Below, piece after piece: positions 1 to 11,037 of a DNA stretch of 64,000 nt (the stretch's first letter is position 1; each line of letters opens with the position of its first letter). The translations under genes and the position numbers were made by a program. The DNA comes from Cephalopachus bancanus (lineage: Eukaryota > Chordata > Mammalia > Primates > Tarsiidae): the NCBI GenBank assembly GCA_027257055.1, contig JAPVLO010000039.1, forward strand, positions 6,726,501 through 6,790,500, in the 5' to 3' direction. Below the pieces are notes generated by a model. The model saw only the letters and a program-made list of their open reading frames with translations. It was not told the DNA's origin and ran no database searches.

Positions 1-96
1 TCCCTATTTCCTCTCTATATTGTTACCTGAAAAATGCAGAGGTCATTTGGTTGGCTGGCAAGGAATATTAGCTCTTGACAAGACCCTGTGAATATT
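1..96 (-). other. ZNF263: Start of ZNF263 3' untranslated region
   Basis: Sequence directly after the stop codon on the minus strand. No poly(A) signal is visible before the window edge, so the end of the transcript lies outside. Confidence 0.7.
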
Positions 97-1265
97 CTAA
101 CCTGTGTGAGTCCTCTGGTGACTCATAAGACGTGAACTCCGAGAGAAGCTTTCTCCACATTCAGAACATTTATAGGGTCTCTCTCCTGTGTGGGTTCTCA
201 GGTGACGAATTCGATTGGAGCTGTGAGAGAAACTGTCTCCACACTCATGACATGTATAGGGCTTTTCTCCTGTGTGGATTCTCTGGTGCCTGATTAAGTT
301 GGATCTATGAGAGAAATTTTCCCCACAAAGGGTACATTTATATGGTTTCTCTCCCGTGTGTGTTCTCTGATGTCTGGTGAGGTGCATGCCCTGCCGGAAG
401 CTTTTCCCACAAGTTAAACATTCAAAGAGTTTCTTCTCTGCCTTGTGAGCTCCACGGTTTGTAAGAAAGGGGATGCTGTCGCTCATGGCTACCCCACACT
501 CAGAGAAGGGGTAAAGTCTCTCTTTCTCATGAGTTCTTTCGTGAATTACAAGGTGTGAACTCCGAGAGAAACTTTTCCCACACTCGGTACACTTATAGGG
601 TCTCTCTCCGGTATGAATTCTCTGGTGCCGAAGGAGGTTGGAGCTGTGAGCAAAGATCTCCCCACACTCGGGGCACTTGTAGGGCTTCTCCCCTGTATGT
701 GTTCTCTGGTGCCTGTGGAGGTTGGAGTTGCAAGAGAAGCTTTTTCCACATATGTTACACTGATAGGGCTTCTCGCCCGTGTGGGTACGTTGGTGTCGAG
801 TCAGGTGGGTATTTTGACTAAAGCATTTTCCACATTCAAGGCACTTATGGGCCTCCTCTCCCAGGTGGGCTCTGTGTAGTGACAGAAAGTGTGGGTTCCC
901 GCCAAAGACTTCACCGCACTCCACTCCCGTACACAGTCTTTCTGCTGTATGTATTCTCTGATGCCTAATCAGGTTTGAGTTGTTAGAGAAATTTTTGCCA
1001 CACAAGGGACATAAGTGGAGTTTCCTCGGCTGCAGTTCCTTCGATCGCCCCAGTTCTCCACAACTTATAGTTCCTGCTAAGGACTGTTCCATTCGATCCT
1101 CTGGGGAAGGCTCCCAATCCCCTTCCACCCTGTCACGAGGTCTTCCCTGCTCAGGACTCCAGGGCACCTCCCCTCTGACCTGGCCAGGGAGTAGCGCCTG
1201 AGGGTGGGTATGTTCGGGGGGTACAAACCGAGCATTTTCTTCCAAGTTCTCAAATTTCTCTTCCC
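97..1265 (-). CDS. ZNF263: ZNF263 coding exon 6 (zinc fingers and stop)
   Basis: 1169 nt from acceptor TCTACCAG|GGGAAG to the TAG at 99-97. After a linker ([10 protein letters not shown]...) it encodes eleven finger-like units of C-x2-C-x12-H-x3-H type joined by TGEKPY/TGERPY linkers. Nine are intact. Unit 2 ([14 protein letters not shown]...) lacks the first finger cysteine spacing, and unit 7 ([14 protein letters not shown]...) has lost the first cysteine and both histidines are misplaced. The same two units are degenerate in human ZNF263, so this is an old state rather than damage. The protein ends in SHQRTHTG. Confidence 0.95.
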
Positions 1266-4200
1266 CTGGTAGAGAAAGAGAGACAGGAAAACAAAACAAC
1301 TCTACATTATTTCTACACTGGAGAAAAGAAAATCCCACACATCTACTACTGCCTGTTAGGTCAGAAGCCCAGAAACGCTGGTTCTTCCTCAGTTTCCCAT
1401 CTTCTCCCTAAAGGTAAAGCACTCCAGAGAGGCATCCAAATACAGAGTAGGGCCATAGCTCAAGGAATCAAGCTCAGACCAGTCCTGGAATTCTCTTCAA
1501 CTGAGCCTCTAGTTTCTGCCCTTCAGCAATGGATAGGAGAAAACAGGACTGAGACTATGGTAATGTAAGTGAGCATAAGGGTGAGTGCCTCCTTGAAGTT
1601 TGCACCCTCGGTTCCTCACTGGGATGGGACACAGGAAGCAATATACCTCCCTGGCAGCTGTACTGGGCTGGTCCTGCACCCAAACACTCAAAACACCTCA
1701 CTCTTTACTGTAGGAGTCTTGCTGGGCAGGCTGCTCATCTACATTCCTTACCTGGAGCTGGGCTTCTAGGACTCAGGCCCTCTTTGCCACTCTGGACACT
1801 GGGATCCCATGGTTTTCCTCCTTGTACCACCTGGGTGCTTGGGACCTTCTGACTGTGAATGTGAGATCCTGTTCACAAAGAAAGAAATAGATTTCTGTAT
1901 TGCTACTTTCCTCTACCAGGCAAGGAAAACAAAGATAATCTTGTTCCCTGACCTCCGTAGATAAACACAGAATGCTCAATAAATCTGACAACAATGACTG
2001 GAATACACACTAAACTATTCCCAGTGATTACCCAGATAAAGAAATTAGGGGAGAGAGACTATGGCTCTTTTGCTTTTAACACATTCATGGGACTTGGGAT
2101 TTTTTTTCTTTTTTTTTTCTTCAATAAGAATGCATGCTTTTATAATTAAAACAATAAAATCAATATGGTCAGAGCAATGAGTTTCTTGATGAATCAGTTT
2201 AATATCATAAAAGAACCTTGACTCTTAAATACAAATATAAAATAGAATTAAATTCGACTGGGCAACTCCAGAAAGAAAAAAATGTAACATGACAACAACC
2301 AGAATAGAAGCTCTAAGAAAACCATGAAGTTCTCTAAAAGTGTTATGTCTATACTATGCTAAAAAGAAAAACAAAAACCTCACTCTACCTCCAGTAAACA
2401 TGGACTCAAAAAGAAGTTTAATTCCAACAAATTGTAATCTGATCTTCTCTTCCTATTTAGCACACATTGAAAGTGCTCAACTTTGGGCATCACAGCAGTA
2501 AAAAGAGATACAAAAGCCAGTGTAATGGCTCACACCTGCAGTCCCAGGTATTGGAGGCTGAGGCAGGAAGACTGCTTGAGCCCTGGAATTCAGGATAGGC
2601 CTGGGTGACATAGCGAGATCCAGTCTCTTAAAAAAAAAAAAAAGTGATCAAGATAACCTAGAGCAGTCCCAATGAAGGAAAACAAAAACCAGCAGTAACC
2701 CCTTTTGCAGAATTAGTGCAAACAAGTTTATAGCTGTGATTCTCTTCATGCAAACAAGATATATAAAAACATACAATGTGTCTTTCTACTGATGGCAAGG
2801 TAGCTGTAATCATAAAGTATAGTCTTGTTTTATGCTGTTTTTTAAGACTTCTCCAGAAGTCTTTTTATCATGAGACTCTTCATACATATAGAAAAGTTGG
2901 GGGAACTGTACAATACCTGTATAAACTCCACCTAAATCCAATGATCAGTTTATCGTATTTCATAGGCATCATTTATAATCTCTGCAACACATAGATGCAA
3001 CTTAATCCAAACATCCACAAGACCCTCCCCCCCACTTCCTGATATGGGCTATGAGAGTTGATAAGTTGGAATGTTGATACCAGTGTTCCTGAATTTTTGT
3101 CTTTGGGGAAGGGCATAGAAATACTAATGGAGCATAGAAAACATGCAAGCTCAGAAGAATAAGCATCTCAAAATTGCAAGGAATCAAGAACTTAGAGCCA
3201 GCATTCCCTGCAACACCCCGGGACACCTAGTGTGTGTGATGCCAGCATGTGATCAATGGATTTGATTTGTTCTGCCCTTGGAAGTCCGTTATGTTTCAGA
3301 CTTCCTGCTTAGACCCTGGCAGCTGGGGCTTCAGGTCAGAGCTGCCTGTAAGTGTTGCAACTCAGCAGATGTTTGACTCTCCTGCAGGAGGCTTTAGACA
3401 AAGGGAGGTCTCCTATGTAGGTTTCTTGGCAAAACTCAAGAATTTAAATCTAGGAGATGAAATGTAAAAGGGATAGAACCGTGGTCAGAAATGGCACAGT
3501 CATTATCCCTGGAAAATAAGTCCTTACCCAGTGAGTCCACATTCTCATAACTCTCCTGCACCGTGTCCCTGGAGAGGGCCCTCTTACTAGGGTCCTGTTG
3601 CCCCCATTCCTCCTGGGAGATGTACACTGCCACGTCCTCTAAGCTCTCAGGCAACTGAAACAGCACAAGATCTCCTTTAGCCCCTGAGACACTAAGAACA
3701 ATTCAAGCAAAGTCATGGGTTAAGGGGCAGAATCCAGGGGTGCCAAGCACACTTGTCATGGGGAAAAGGGGTGTCAGGCTTACAGGTGAGATGTGGAGGA
3801 GATACTTGTAGTATGGGAGAAAGGATACTCCAAGTGGCAGAAGGGCCCCCCACCAAAACACTCAGGAGAGGAAGAAGGGTACTGGGGGGAGATAATGGAA
3901 ACTTCCACATCACCTGGGGCCCAGTCATCTCCTTGTCTTCCATGTTCCCTTCAGGAGGAAAAAGAGAAAGCCAGGGAGCAGATAATGCTGAAGGTGACAG
4001 AAATTATGATGAGAATGGCACTCCTAATTATTGGCAACCCAAGAATTGTTACAACACAGTATCCATTCCCCAACACTCAGTCTTTGTTTTTAGGATTGAA
4101 CACCGAATAAAAGGCAACAGAGGTATAATAAAGTGATATCCAAAATGATAGGGTGACAGTAAAGGAATACCGCCCATAGCATTCCAAACCCCTCATCATT

Positions 4201-5850
4201 CTTGTAGCTTGAAATCACCTCTGTTCCGCACACAAAAGTACTCTACTAAGAGATACCCCCCCACACCCCCAAGAAGAACCCACACCACTACTTCTAGGTC
4301 TTTCACCACATCTGAGAACCTAGATTTCAGAAATTCCTCTCCTTAGCACCAGTGCTCCATCCTGCTAGTGTCAGAGGCAACCCCGAAGCCCCTCCTCCCT
4401 CCCACCTGCCCAGGTAACTGTTCCTCACCCCTCTCCTTTACAGCCTGGGGGTCCCTTTTGGGGCTGGGGCCTAGTAGCTCCTGCAGCCTGGGGCCAGGGC
4501 TTCGCTCAGTCTCCATTGGCTCCAGCTTGAAGCTCGGTGACTCTCGTGCTGTTTCCAGAGGCAAAGGCTCCTCCAAAAGCACTTCTGATCCCCGCCCATG
4601 GTTTGTGACCTGGGAACCAACCCACATCACTCATCATCACAGAGCCCAACAGGAAGGGAAATTAGTACCGGATTCTGAGGGCAAGCCTTCAACAGCGAAT
4701 CGCAGGTGACCCCTTTGGGCTCAGCGAGAGAGAAGAATGGTTTACACTAAAGGCTTTTTTATCCCATGTACATCAGTGAAAATGGGGAGGATCCAGTTCC
4801 GGTGCACATCTTCCCCCCACAGCTCTTTTGTTACACCTCACTCCTTCACACTCTTCCCACCTTTTCTAGATGCTTCTATTCCTCAATACTGGATAAGCTA
4901 AACTTGTGTGGTCCTGGAGAGCAGTGACCTCCGGGCTAAATTGTTTTTCAAAAGTCACAGTTAACAGAGGCCCAGCTATGCAGAAAACCAGACTGTTGAC
5001 TCTAATATAACGATTGCTAACGGGTATTAAGCACTAATTATAAGCCAGTAGTATGATCAAAACTTTACATGCTGCTCTCCCTCTGGTCCTCAAAACAGCC
5101 CAGGAAAGTATTTTATCATCTTCATTTTACCAGTGTAAAAGCTGAGGTCCAAAGAGATCAAGGAACTTGCCCAAAGTAACAGAACTAGTACTAGCAGAGA
5201 GAGAATTGAAACGCGGGCGATTTAACTCCATTGTTGGGCTAACATTGTTGCAAAAGCACTACCTCCCTGTGGAAACAGAGCCCTCATCACTGCTCACTCT
5301 GTTCACTTGGAGGAAATTCGGAGGATGAGTGTTCCAAGTTAAATCACAGAAAGTCCTCTTCCCCACGTAAGGTCTACTCAGGGCAGTCAAGTAAATTCAA
5401 CTGGGGGCGCGATGTCCCAGTCCACAGGGCCAAACCGCAGATAAACAACTCTGCGGCTCTCACCTGTTGTCTCAGTCTCCCAAGCTCTCTTTGCATATCC
5501 TCCACCAGAGTCACCGCTTCTTCGCCGCTCTCCGGATGCAGCTCCTGTACCCGGCTCTGGATCTCCTGGGGCAAGATGGTCAGGAACTGCTCCAGCACCA
5601 GAAGCTCCAGGATCTGCTCTTTGGTGCGCATCTCAGGCCGCAGCCACCCATGGCAAAGCTCCTGCAGCCGGCTGAGAGCTTCCCGGGGACCAGATGCCTC
5701 CTGGAAGCGGAATCGTCTGAAGCGCAGGTGTGAGGCCTCGGGGCTCGGCGCTGGATTAGGTAGAGGCAGCTCCTGGCTCCAGGCGCAGTCCTCCTCCAGT
5801 TTCACTATCAGGAGCCCTTCCCGTTCCTGGGAGCCTGAGCCCGATGCCAT
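97..5850 (-). CDS. ZNF263: ZNF263, SCAN-KRAB-C2H2 zinc-finger transcription factor, complete coding region
   Basis: Coding exons on the minus strand: 5850-5464, 4609-4429, 3987-3914, 3654-3528, 1868-1752 and 1265-97. Together they give 2055 nt and 684 residues; human ZNF263 has 683. All junctions are GT/AG and the phases close. The order is a short acidic N terminus (LLIVKLEED), a SCAN domain (about 38-120), a linker, a KRAB A-box (about 217-256), a second linker and C2H2 fingers (378-684). The start is the ATG at 5850 because it has A at -3 and G at +4 and begins [12 protein letters not shown] like the human protein; an upstream in-frame ATG at 6042 would add an unrelated GC-rich extension. 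SCAN domains dimerise with other SCAN proteins, KRAB domains usually recruit TRIM28 corepressor, and the fingers bind DNA in the nucleus (family knowledge). No frameshift or stop is seen, so the gene looks functional. Confidence 0.95.
1266..1751. other. ZNF263 intron 5, no feature seen
   Basis: Bounded by a GTAAGG donor and a pyrimidine-rich acceptor on the minus strand. I see no repeat or RNA gene in it. Confidence 0.8.
1752..1868 (-). CDS. ZNF263: ZNF263 coding exon 5 (linker)
   Basis: 117 nt, acceptor GTGAACAG|GATCTC and donor GCTCCAG|GTAAGG. The spliced frame reads [17 protein letters not shown] then [22 protein letters not shown], clearly the human exon with scattered substitutions. No domain is recognisable. 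The other two frames of this stretch are shadows. Confidence 0.88.
1869..3527. other. ZNF263 intron 4
   Basis: AT-rich intron. It contains the Alu monomer at 2513-2643; the rest is apparently unique, with no reading frame resembling a protein. Confidence 0.75.
2513..2643 (+). repeat. Free left Alu monomer (FLAM type)
   Basis: About 130 bp starting AAGCCAGTGTAATGGCTCA and ending in an A tail directly after the left arm; no right arm follows. Confidence 0.8.
3528..3654 (-). CDS. ZNF263: ZNF263 coding exon 4 (KRAB A-box)
   Basis: 127 nt, 42 codons plus one base. The acceptor is GTTTCAG|TTGCC and the donor CTGG|GTAAGG. It encodes a KRAB A-box: [21 protein letters not shown], then [14 protein letters not shown]. 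The DVAVY..EEW core is intact, but the family-typical LYRDVMLENY is altered to [10 protein letters not shown], as in human ZNF263, so TRIM28 recruitment may be weaker than for a canonical KRAB (inference). Confidence 0.93.
3914..3987 (-). CDS. ZNF263: ZNF263 coding exon 3 (short linker)
   Basis: 74 nt, too short to stand out as an ORF. The acceptor is CCTTCAG|CATTATC and the donor CCCCAG|GTGATG. Joined to the previous exon it reads [15 protein letters not shown] then [10 protein letters not shown], 25 codons, as in human ZNF263. The frame closes exactly with the flanking exons. Confidence 0.9.
4429..4609 (-). CDS. ZNF263: ZNF263 coding exon 2 (linker)
   Basis: 181 nt, acceptor CCCAG|GTCACAAACC and donor GAGGG|GTGAGG, 60 codons plus one base. 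It encodes [14 protein letters not shown] through RDPQAVKER, matching the human linker almost residue for residue. It includes the acidic and proline-rich stretch [13 protein letters not shown], a possible SUMO-type site around FKLEP. Confidence 0.92.
5020..5228 (-). repeat. MIR SINE fragment
   Basis: Reads as the reverse of a MIR: a TTTACATGC.. block, then AAGCTGAGGTCCAAAGAG, AACTTGCCCAAAG, and a trailing segment corresponding to the MIR promoter region. Lies in ZNF263 intron 1. Confidence 0.7.
5464..5850 (-). CDS. ZNF263: ZNF263 coding exon 1 (SCAN domain)
   Basis: 387 nt, 129 codons, ending in phase 0 after RQQ with donor CAG|GTGAG. It contains the whole SCAN domain, including [11 protein letters not shown] and the leucine-rich helices around [21 protein letters not shown] is an oligomerisation module shared by dozens of vertebrate zinc-finger proteins. 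Confidence 0.95.
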
Positions 5851-6274
5851 CGTCAGGTCCCCGGAGCGCCTTGGCCCCGAAACCAGCTGCGCCCGCCTAG
5901 GAAGGCGCCCTGAACCCCGTGCAAGGATGGAGGGCGCCGGCAGGAGCCCCGGCCGAAGAGCCCAGTTTCCGGACGCAGCCGGCTCCGGCGACAAGGCCTC
6001 AGTCGGTCCCGGGCACCGACGCGCCGGCCCCCTGGCCAACACCCGCCAGGATTTCCCGGAGGCAGGACCCCAGAGCAGCGCTTCTCACCCCGTCACAGAC
6101 CCACGCAGGAATCAAGCGTTCGGCGCCCACGCCGGAAGTCCCACCGCGCGAGTTAGCCGTCCACAAGACAACAGCGCCTGCGCGGAGCCAGCTTCCGGAT
6201 CACGTTTTGCAAACTATAGCGCCTATTGGGTCAGGTCTCGCTCACTGCCGACCAACGGAAAGGAAAGATTTGTT

Positions 6275-6300
6275 GGCGGGGGCGGGGGCGGGGGCGGGGC
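6275..6300 (+). promoter_or_regulatory. G-quadruplex-prone / Sp1-type GGGGGC repeat
   Basis: GGCGGGGGCGGGGGCGGGGG followed by CGGGG: four or more G runs separated by single C, a classic quadruplex pattern that also contains overlapping GC boxes. It lies on the template side of ZNF263 near its likely start. Confidence 0.65.
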
Positions 6301-6539
6301 GGACGAGTGAGGGTCCAATTGGAGAGGGCAGGTGGGGCCCTCCGGCGAGCCGAGGAATCCCGGGGCGGGGCCGCTAGGACCGGGAGAGGAAAATAAGCCC
6401 CGGGCGGTTGTGACTAGCGGACAACCTGGGTCTGAATTCCTCGGGGAAGCTTATTAAAATGCAAATCCCAGAGCACTGCGATACCCAATGCCTCAACGTG
6501 TCAGGGTAGGGCCCGGAAATCTGGATTGTTAACAGGCGT

Positions 6540-6870
6540 CCCCAAGGCAGGGGTGGCAGGAGTGTCTCGCCCGCCCCTGGGGCCTTGGACACTCGGGAAG
6601 TCGGGGCCCGCTCCATCGCCCGCTCGGGCTGCCCTGCCCCCGCCAGTGGCGCCGCGTGGCCGTCCCTGCGGCGCCTGCTGGGAGTTGCGGTCCGTGGCGC
6701 CACCCCGCGACTGCGCCTGCGCCGTAGGCGAGCCCACGCTCGCCCGCGAGATCGTGAAGGTCTCGGCCGGGGTGCCTCTTCCCTGTCGGGCTGGAGTCTT
6801 GCTTCGGGCGACCGGGTGTTCCAGAGGAGCACTCTGGGCCCGGCTCTCGCCTCGGCTTCCGATTTTCGGT
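6540..6870. promoter_or_regulatory. Second GC-rich patch upstream of ZNF263
   Basis: Continuation of the CpG island, separated from the first part by an AT-richer stretch near 6410-6530. It holds a ZNF143/THAP11-type motif, GCCTGCTGGGAGTTGCGGTC, at 6673-6692. No coding potential recognised. Confidence 0.5.
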
Positions 6871-6892
6871 CGTATTTTATTTTGTTTTATTA

Positions 6893-7147
6893 TGTATTTA
6901 TTTTTTAGAGACAGGGTCTAGCTCTCTGTCCCAGGCTGGAGTGGAGAGGCGTGATCATAGTTCCTCCTGTCTCAGCCGCTTGAGTTTCTGGGACCACCGG
7001 CGCGCGCTACCACGTCCGGCCAATTTTAAAACATAATATATATATTTTGTAGACACGGGGTCTTGCTATGTTGCCCAGACTGGTCTTGAACTCCTGCCTT
7101 GACCCCCCAAAGTGCTGGGATTACAGACTGAGCCACCGCGCGCCGCT
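6893..7147 (-). repeat. Alu (old, rearranged)
   Basis: Begins TTTTTTAGAGACAGGGTC and ends CTGAGCCACCGCGCGCC; the centre is shortened. The GATCATAG..TCTTGCTATGTTGCC signature is of the old J type. Confidence 0.8.
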
Positions 7148-7437
7148 TAGGCCGGATTCTACATTTGCATGGGACGTGCAGTGTTCGTGATTCTCCAAGT
7201 GCTCTGGAGGGCAAAATTGTTCTTCATCTCCTCCCAGCTCTGTCGTGCGCTCATCGTGAGGGGCGAATGGAAGGAAACCAGGAGGGTCGATTTTCTGCTC
7301 GGCACAGTTAATGAACTTTGTGTCAGTGAGGGAAGGCTACCCGGCTGGCTGAAGCACTCATCCAAGGCCAAGGTCGGCCCATGTCTTTGAATGTCTCCAT
7401 CAATGGTCAGGTCGCTTATTGACTGTTGCAATTCGAT

Positions 7438-7562
7438 CCTCAGAACACAAAATTGTATGAAGTAGATGCTATTATCAGCCCCTTCGTACAGGTAATGGCA
7501 CCGTTGTCTGTGAAGTCATTTGCCTAGGGTCACATAGCTGGTCTGTCACTGCAGTTGAGGCT
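7438..7562 (-). repeat. MIR SINE fragment
   Basis: Reverse MIR pattern: ATGCTATTATCAGCCCC, GTCATTTGCCTAGGGTCACATAGC. Diverged. Confidence 0.6.
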
Positions 7563-7844
7563 AGGATGATGGTAAAGGGTAATATGGGATGGAAGAGGGT
7601 TGATTTTGGTAGGTAGAAAGAGTACTGAGTATTTGGGCTTTATTCCTGTTCCATTCCAGGAAAGAGAACAAGTCCGCTAGCTATCATGGCAAATGCAGAC
7701 CAGAGGCCACATGGCACACAAGGTCCATTTTGGAAAACCTGATTTAACATTGTGCCCTCAGAGTCCTCTAAGTCTATTTCAGCAGACATAGATTCTACCT
7801 CATCAACAATTTTGAGACTATAGATTCTAGCCTCAGAACCACTT

Positions 7845-8045
7845 TTCTCTGGCATTTACTATGTGATCTCAGGCAAATTATTTAATCTGACTAAGCCCCA
7901 AGTCTCAGTTCACTCATCTGTTTTGAGGGAATGATATTATACCTGCTTCATAACACTGGGTTGGGATTAAATGAGCTAAGATACATAGGATGCTTAGAAC
8001 AGTACCTGACGCATAATATGGACTCAATAAATAGCGGTTATTAAT
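7845..8045 (+). repeat. MIR SINE, forward
   Basis: Near-complete 3' two thirds of a MIR: TGTGATCTCAGGCAAATTA, TCATCTGTTTTGAGGG, GGATTAAATGAGCTAAG, ending ACTCAATAAATAGCGGTTAT. Confidence 0.8.
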
Positions 8046-8759
8046 GCATAGCAAATTGCCGGATATGTACCCTATCTCATAAAAAAGCCACTTGGATTAT
8101 TATTGCAGAATGTGGGGCATGGGAATGTTTGCAGAACACATACCTTGAGATAAGAATGAGCGATTAATCATTGGCTAGCTTAGGTTCCTTTGCTTTTAGG
8201 CTATCAATATGTACTTAAAGGTAGATGAACTTTCAGGGTTTTTCAAAATTACTGTTATTATTTCTTTGTGGCCTACCTATATGTGGAAGACAGAATAGCT
8301 GGTATTTGACATTACAGGCCAGGAGATCTAAAGGGGTTCATTTGGGACCAGGGTTCTAGCATCCATGTCTAGAGCAGTAGTGCCCAATAAAACTTTCTGT
8401 ACTGTCCAAGAACACTTTAAATGGAGTTCGTGTTGCTAAGCATGCCATATGGCTATCGTATTGGCCAGCACAGTTCTAGAGTTCATGGATGAGTTTGGAG
8501 ATTTTGTAAACTTTTTTATAGTATATGCAAAATTGCGTGTGTGTTTTGTTTTATTTTTTGTATGTGTATTTTCTAGAAATTGGCCATAGCTTTCATCAAG
8601 TTCTCAAAAGCACCAAAAAGACTAAGAACTGCTACTTTAGGGCTTTGGTGAAAAGTGAGTTAAGAGAAGTGTGCCCGTTTGTAACCACTACTGAGTCTAC
8701 TTTTTTTTTTTGCAGAACAAATGCTGAGTCTCAGATGACCCACCCACTACTGATTCTGT
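8046..8759. other. Intergenic, no gene seen
   Basis: Around 8365-8475 there is a pattern of the old MER class (AGCAGTAGTGCCCAATAAAA). Otherwise apparently unique. Confidence 0.5.
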
Positions 8760-9056
8760 TTTTTCTTTTCTTTCTTTTTTTTTTTTCCAAGTCAGGGTCT
8801 CACTCTGTTATCCAGGATGGAGTGCAGTGTAACTGTGGCATCAAACTCCTGCGCTCAGGTGATCCTTCCGCCTCAGCCTCCAAGAAGCTGGGACTACAGG
8901 CACGTGCCACTACACATGGCTAATTTTTATTTTTTTTGTAGAGACGAGGTCTTGCTATGTTGCCCAGGCTGGTCTTGAATTCCTGGGCTCAAGCAATCCT
9001 CACACCTCAGCCTCCCAAAGTACTGGGATTACAGGTGTGAGCAATTGTGTCCAGTC
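8760..9056 (-). repeat. Alu, full length, old type
   Basis: T run, then CAAGTCAGGGTCTCACTC; ends AATTGTGTCCAGTC. Lacks the GAGTTGGAGTC start of the younger copies here. Confidence 0.9.
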
Positions 9057-10290
9057 CTGATTCTACTTTCTTATACAGTAGGTCCTCTCTTAACATTCTT
9101 GATAGGTTCTTAGAAATTTCAACTTTAAGGACATTTCATTGTAAGGTTAATGAGAAAAAAAAATTAGTTTCATTATATGCCATTTCTATTAAAGTCACAG
9201 TTTCTAAGACCTACCAGTGACATTAAGTGACGACTTGTATTTTCTTGTCCTCAGTTGTCGGTGACTTCCTGACTGTTACAGAGATAAACAAAATTGAATC
9301 GTAGATAAAGAACCCCTACTACTCCTAGTTTAGGTTTTAGTGTGTATTCGGCTCTGTCTCTGGGCTGCTTCTGGTCCTTAACTAGCTCGTACATGTTCCC
9401 TTGCGCTCAAGGGAACAGTTGTCTGGGCCTGGTTTTCAAAGTGGCATTTGATGAACTTTACAGTGCGAAAACATTCAAGCTTACTCTATGGGTGGGAACA
9501 GACAAATGAGCAGCTGCAGTCATTCTGTATTGGTGCTTTTCCTGCCTTTCATCTTAGGGTATCCTCAGCCTCCGTACTTCTACCACTCTAAGACTTAGCT
9601 GCTTGTCACTCTTCCCAGTGTTGGCTTTTTTCCTCTTTTACAGTTTTCATTTGCTCTATGGCTCAGGATTTTCTTTTACCTGTACCACATTACTCTTTGA
9701 TCCCACTCTTAGCTTTGAAATCCAATCATAAACAAAATAGGAAATTTGATTTTATTTGTAATACTTCTTATTTTGATTAATCTGAAATATATCATCCTTT
9801 CTCCGTGGAAATATAAAAGAAGGCACTTTGTACCACTTTCTATATTTTGATAAAATTTAAATTTTCTTGTGGATTAGCATTAACCAGACTATCTTGTTAA
9901 TATTCTCTGATAATGTTGATATTTAAACATATTCCTCTATTTGGATATTAAGTCACTGTTTACCACCCATGTTTTCTTGCAGGCTAGTAAACTTTGTCAG
10001 CGATGAGGAGGGAGAAGAAGGAACATGGAAAGAGAATACAAACCATAACTCTGTTGGTGAGAGAAGGAAGGGTAGGCCACAGCAGGAGAGCAAACGAGGA
10101 TATTTTGCTAGCTGTCTTTGGATTGACAGAAACACTCTCAAATAGTTGTTTTGGTTAATATCAAGACAATCCACTTCTAGATTTCAGCTAAACAAACATT
10201 TACGGACTGTTTTTACTGGTTACCAGTGAAACCAGTTCAGATACCAATTTTTATTTGAAAAGCTCTTAACTGAAATTAATCCAGGACATA
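9057..10290. other. Intergenic, no gene seen
   Basis: 9075-9200 looks like an old interspersed repeat (TCTCTTAACATTCTTGATAG) whose family I cannot name. The rest appears unique and AT-rich. Confidence 0.5.
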
Positions 10291-10599
10291 GTTGGTTTTT
10301 TTTTGTTTGTTTGTTTTTTGAGTTGAAGTCTCACTCTGTCGCCCAGACTGGAGTACAGTGGCACGCTCCCAGCCACCACAGCCTCGACCTGCTGGGCTCC
10401 GGCGATCCTTCCGCCTCAGCCTTCCGAGTAGCTGGAACTACAGGCGCACGCTGCCACCCGGCTAATTTTTGATTTATTGTAGAGATGAGGTCTCGCCAAG
10501 TTGCCCCAGGGTGGGTCTCGAACCCGCAGGCTCAGGCAGTCCACTCACCTCAGCCTCCCAAAGCGCAGGATTACAGGCTGAGCCACTGAACCCAGCCCC
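10291..10599 (-). repeat. Alu, full length
   Basis: TTTTGTTTGTTTG tail, GAGTTGAAGTCTCACTC, and CTCGAACCCGCAGGC in the left arm; one of the lineage-type copies. Confidence 0.92.
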
Positions 10600-10650
10600 T
10601 AGTTTCTTAACTACCACATTTACCTTTCTATCTCTTCTCTTGAACTCAGT

Positions 10651-11006
10651 AAGAAAATAGTTCTCGCCATTGACTTGCTGTGCTATGTATGGCCTGGCCA
10701 CATGTTCTTTGAGCTACAGCCAGGCCATGTTTTCCTGAGCTTTTGCCCCCCTCCCCTACCCCTCAACCCCCGCATTCGTCCTCATTTCTTTATTAAACTC
10801 TGATGTGTCCATGTAGCTCCTTGAGCTATGGTTGCCATTGCCTTGCTGAGCTATGGTGTGGCCAATGTGCTCTTTGAACTATGGCTGCTGCCATGTTTCC
10901 TAAGTTTGGGCCCCCTCCCCTAACTTGGGGAAGTGAACTTTCTCTCTCTCTCTAATTTACTTTCTAAATAAACTATATTTTCCAATCTAAAAAGAAAGTA
11001 GTTCTC
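10651..11006 (+). repeat. Retrocopy of unknown source with target-site duplication
   Basis: The insert 10666-10991 is flanked by AAGAAAATAGTTCTC (10651-10665) and AAGAAAGTAGTTCTC (10992-11006), 14 of 15 identical. It ends CTAAATAAACTATATTTTCC then a short A-rich tail, so it has a poly(A) signal and the marks of L1-mediated insertion. Inside are two diverged copies of a block (about 10700-10795 and 10866-10960), each with a TGTTCTTTGAG/TGCTCTTTGAA start and a C-rich CCCCCTCCCCTA end. No ORF. It could derive from an LTR-type transcript. Confidence 0.55.
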
Positions 11007-11037
11007 AGTTTTCATACAGTCAGACTTTTAGGAAGAT

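Larger units (their letters stand above)
5400..6400. promoter_or_regulatory. ZNF263: CpG-rich promoter region of ZNF263
   Basis: GC- and CpG-dense stretch covering coding exon 1 and its upstream flank. It has CCAAT boxes (ATTGG at 6225-6229, CCAAT at 6315-6319), ETS-type GGAAG/TTCCGG cores near 6132 and 6192, and a run of GGGGGC at 6275-6300. The transcription start for the minus-strand gene probably lies around 6.0-6.3 kb; its position is not fixed by the sequence. Confidence 0.7.

Noticed and set aside
1569..1994. Open frames near ZNF263 exon 5 on both strands
   Set aside because: The spliced frame of exon 5 matches ZNF263; the others are shadows.
5374..6377. Large overlapping frames on both strands across the ZNF263 CpG island, including an upstream in-frame methionine at 6042
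   Set aside because: High GC content removes stop codons. The extension before MASGSG has no similarity to ZNF263, and the ATG at 5850 has the better context.
8525..8923. 132-codon plus-strand frame
   Set aside because: Its second half is translated Alu sequence in reverse; the first half resembles nothing.
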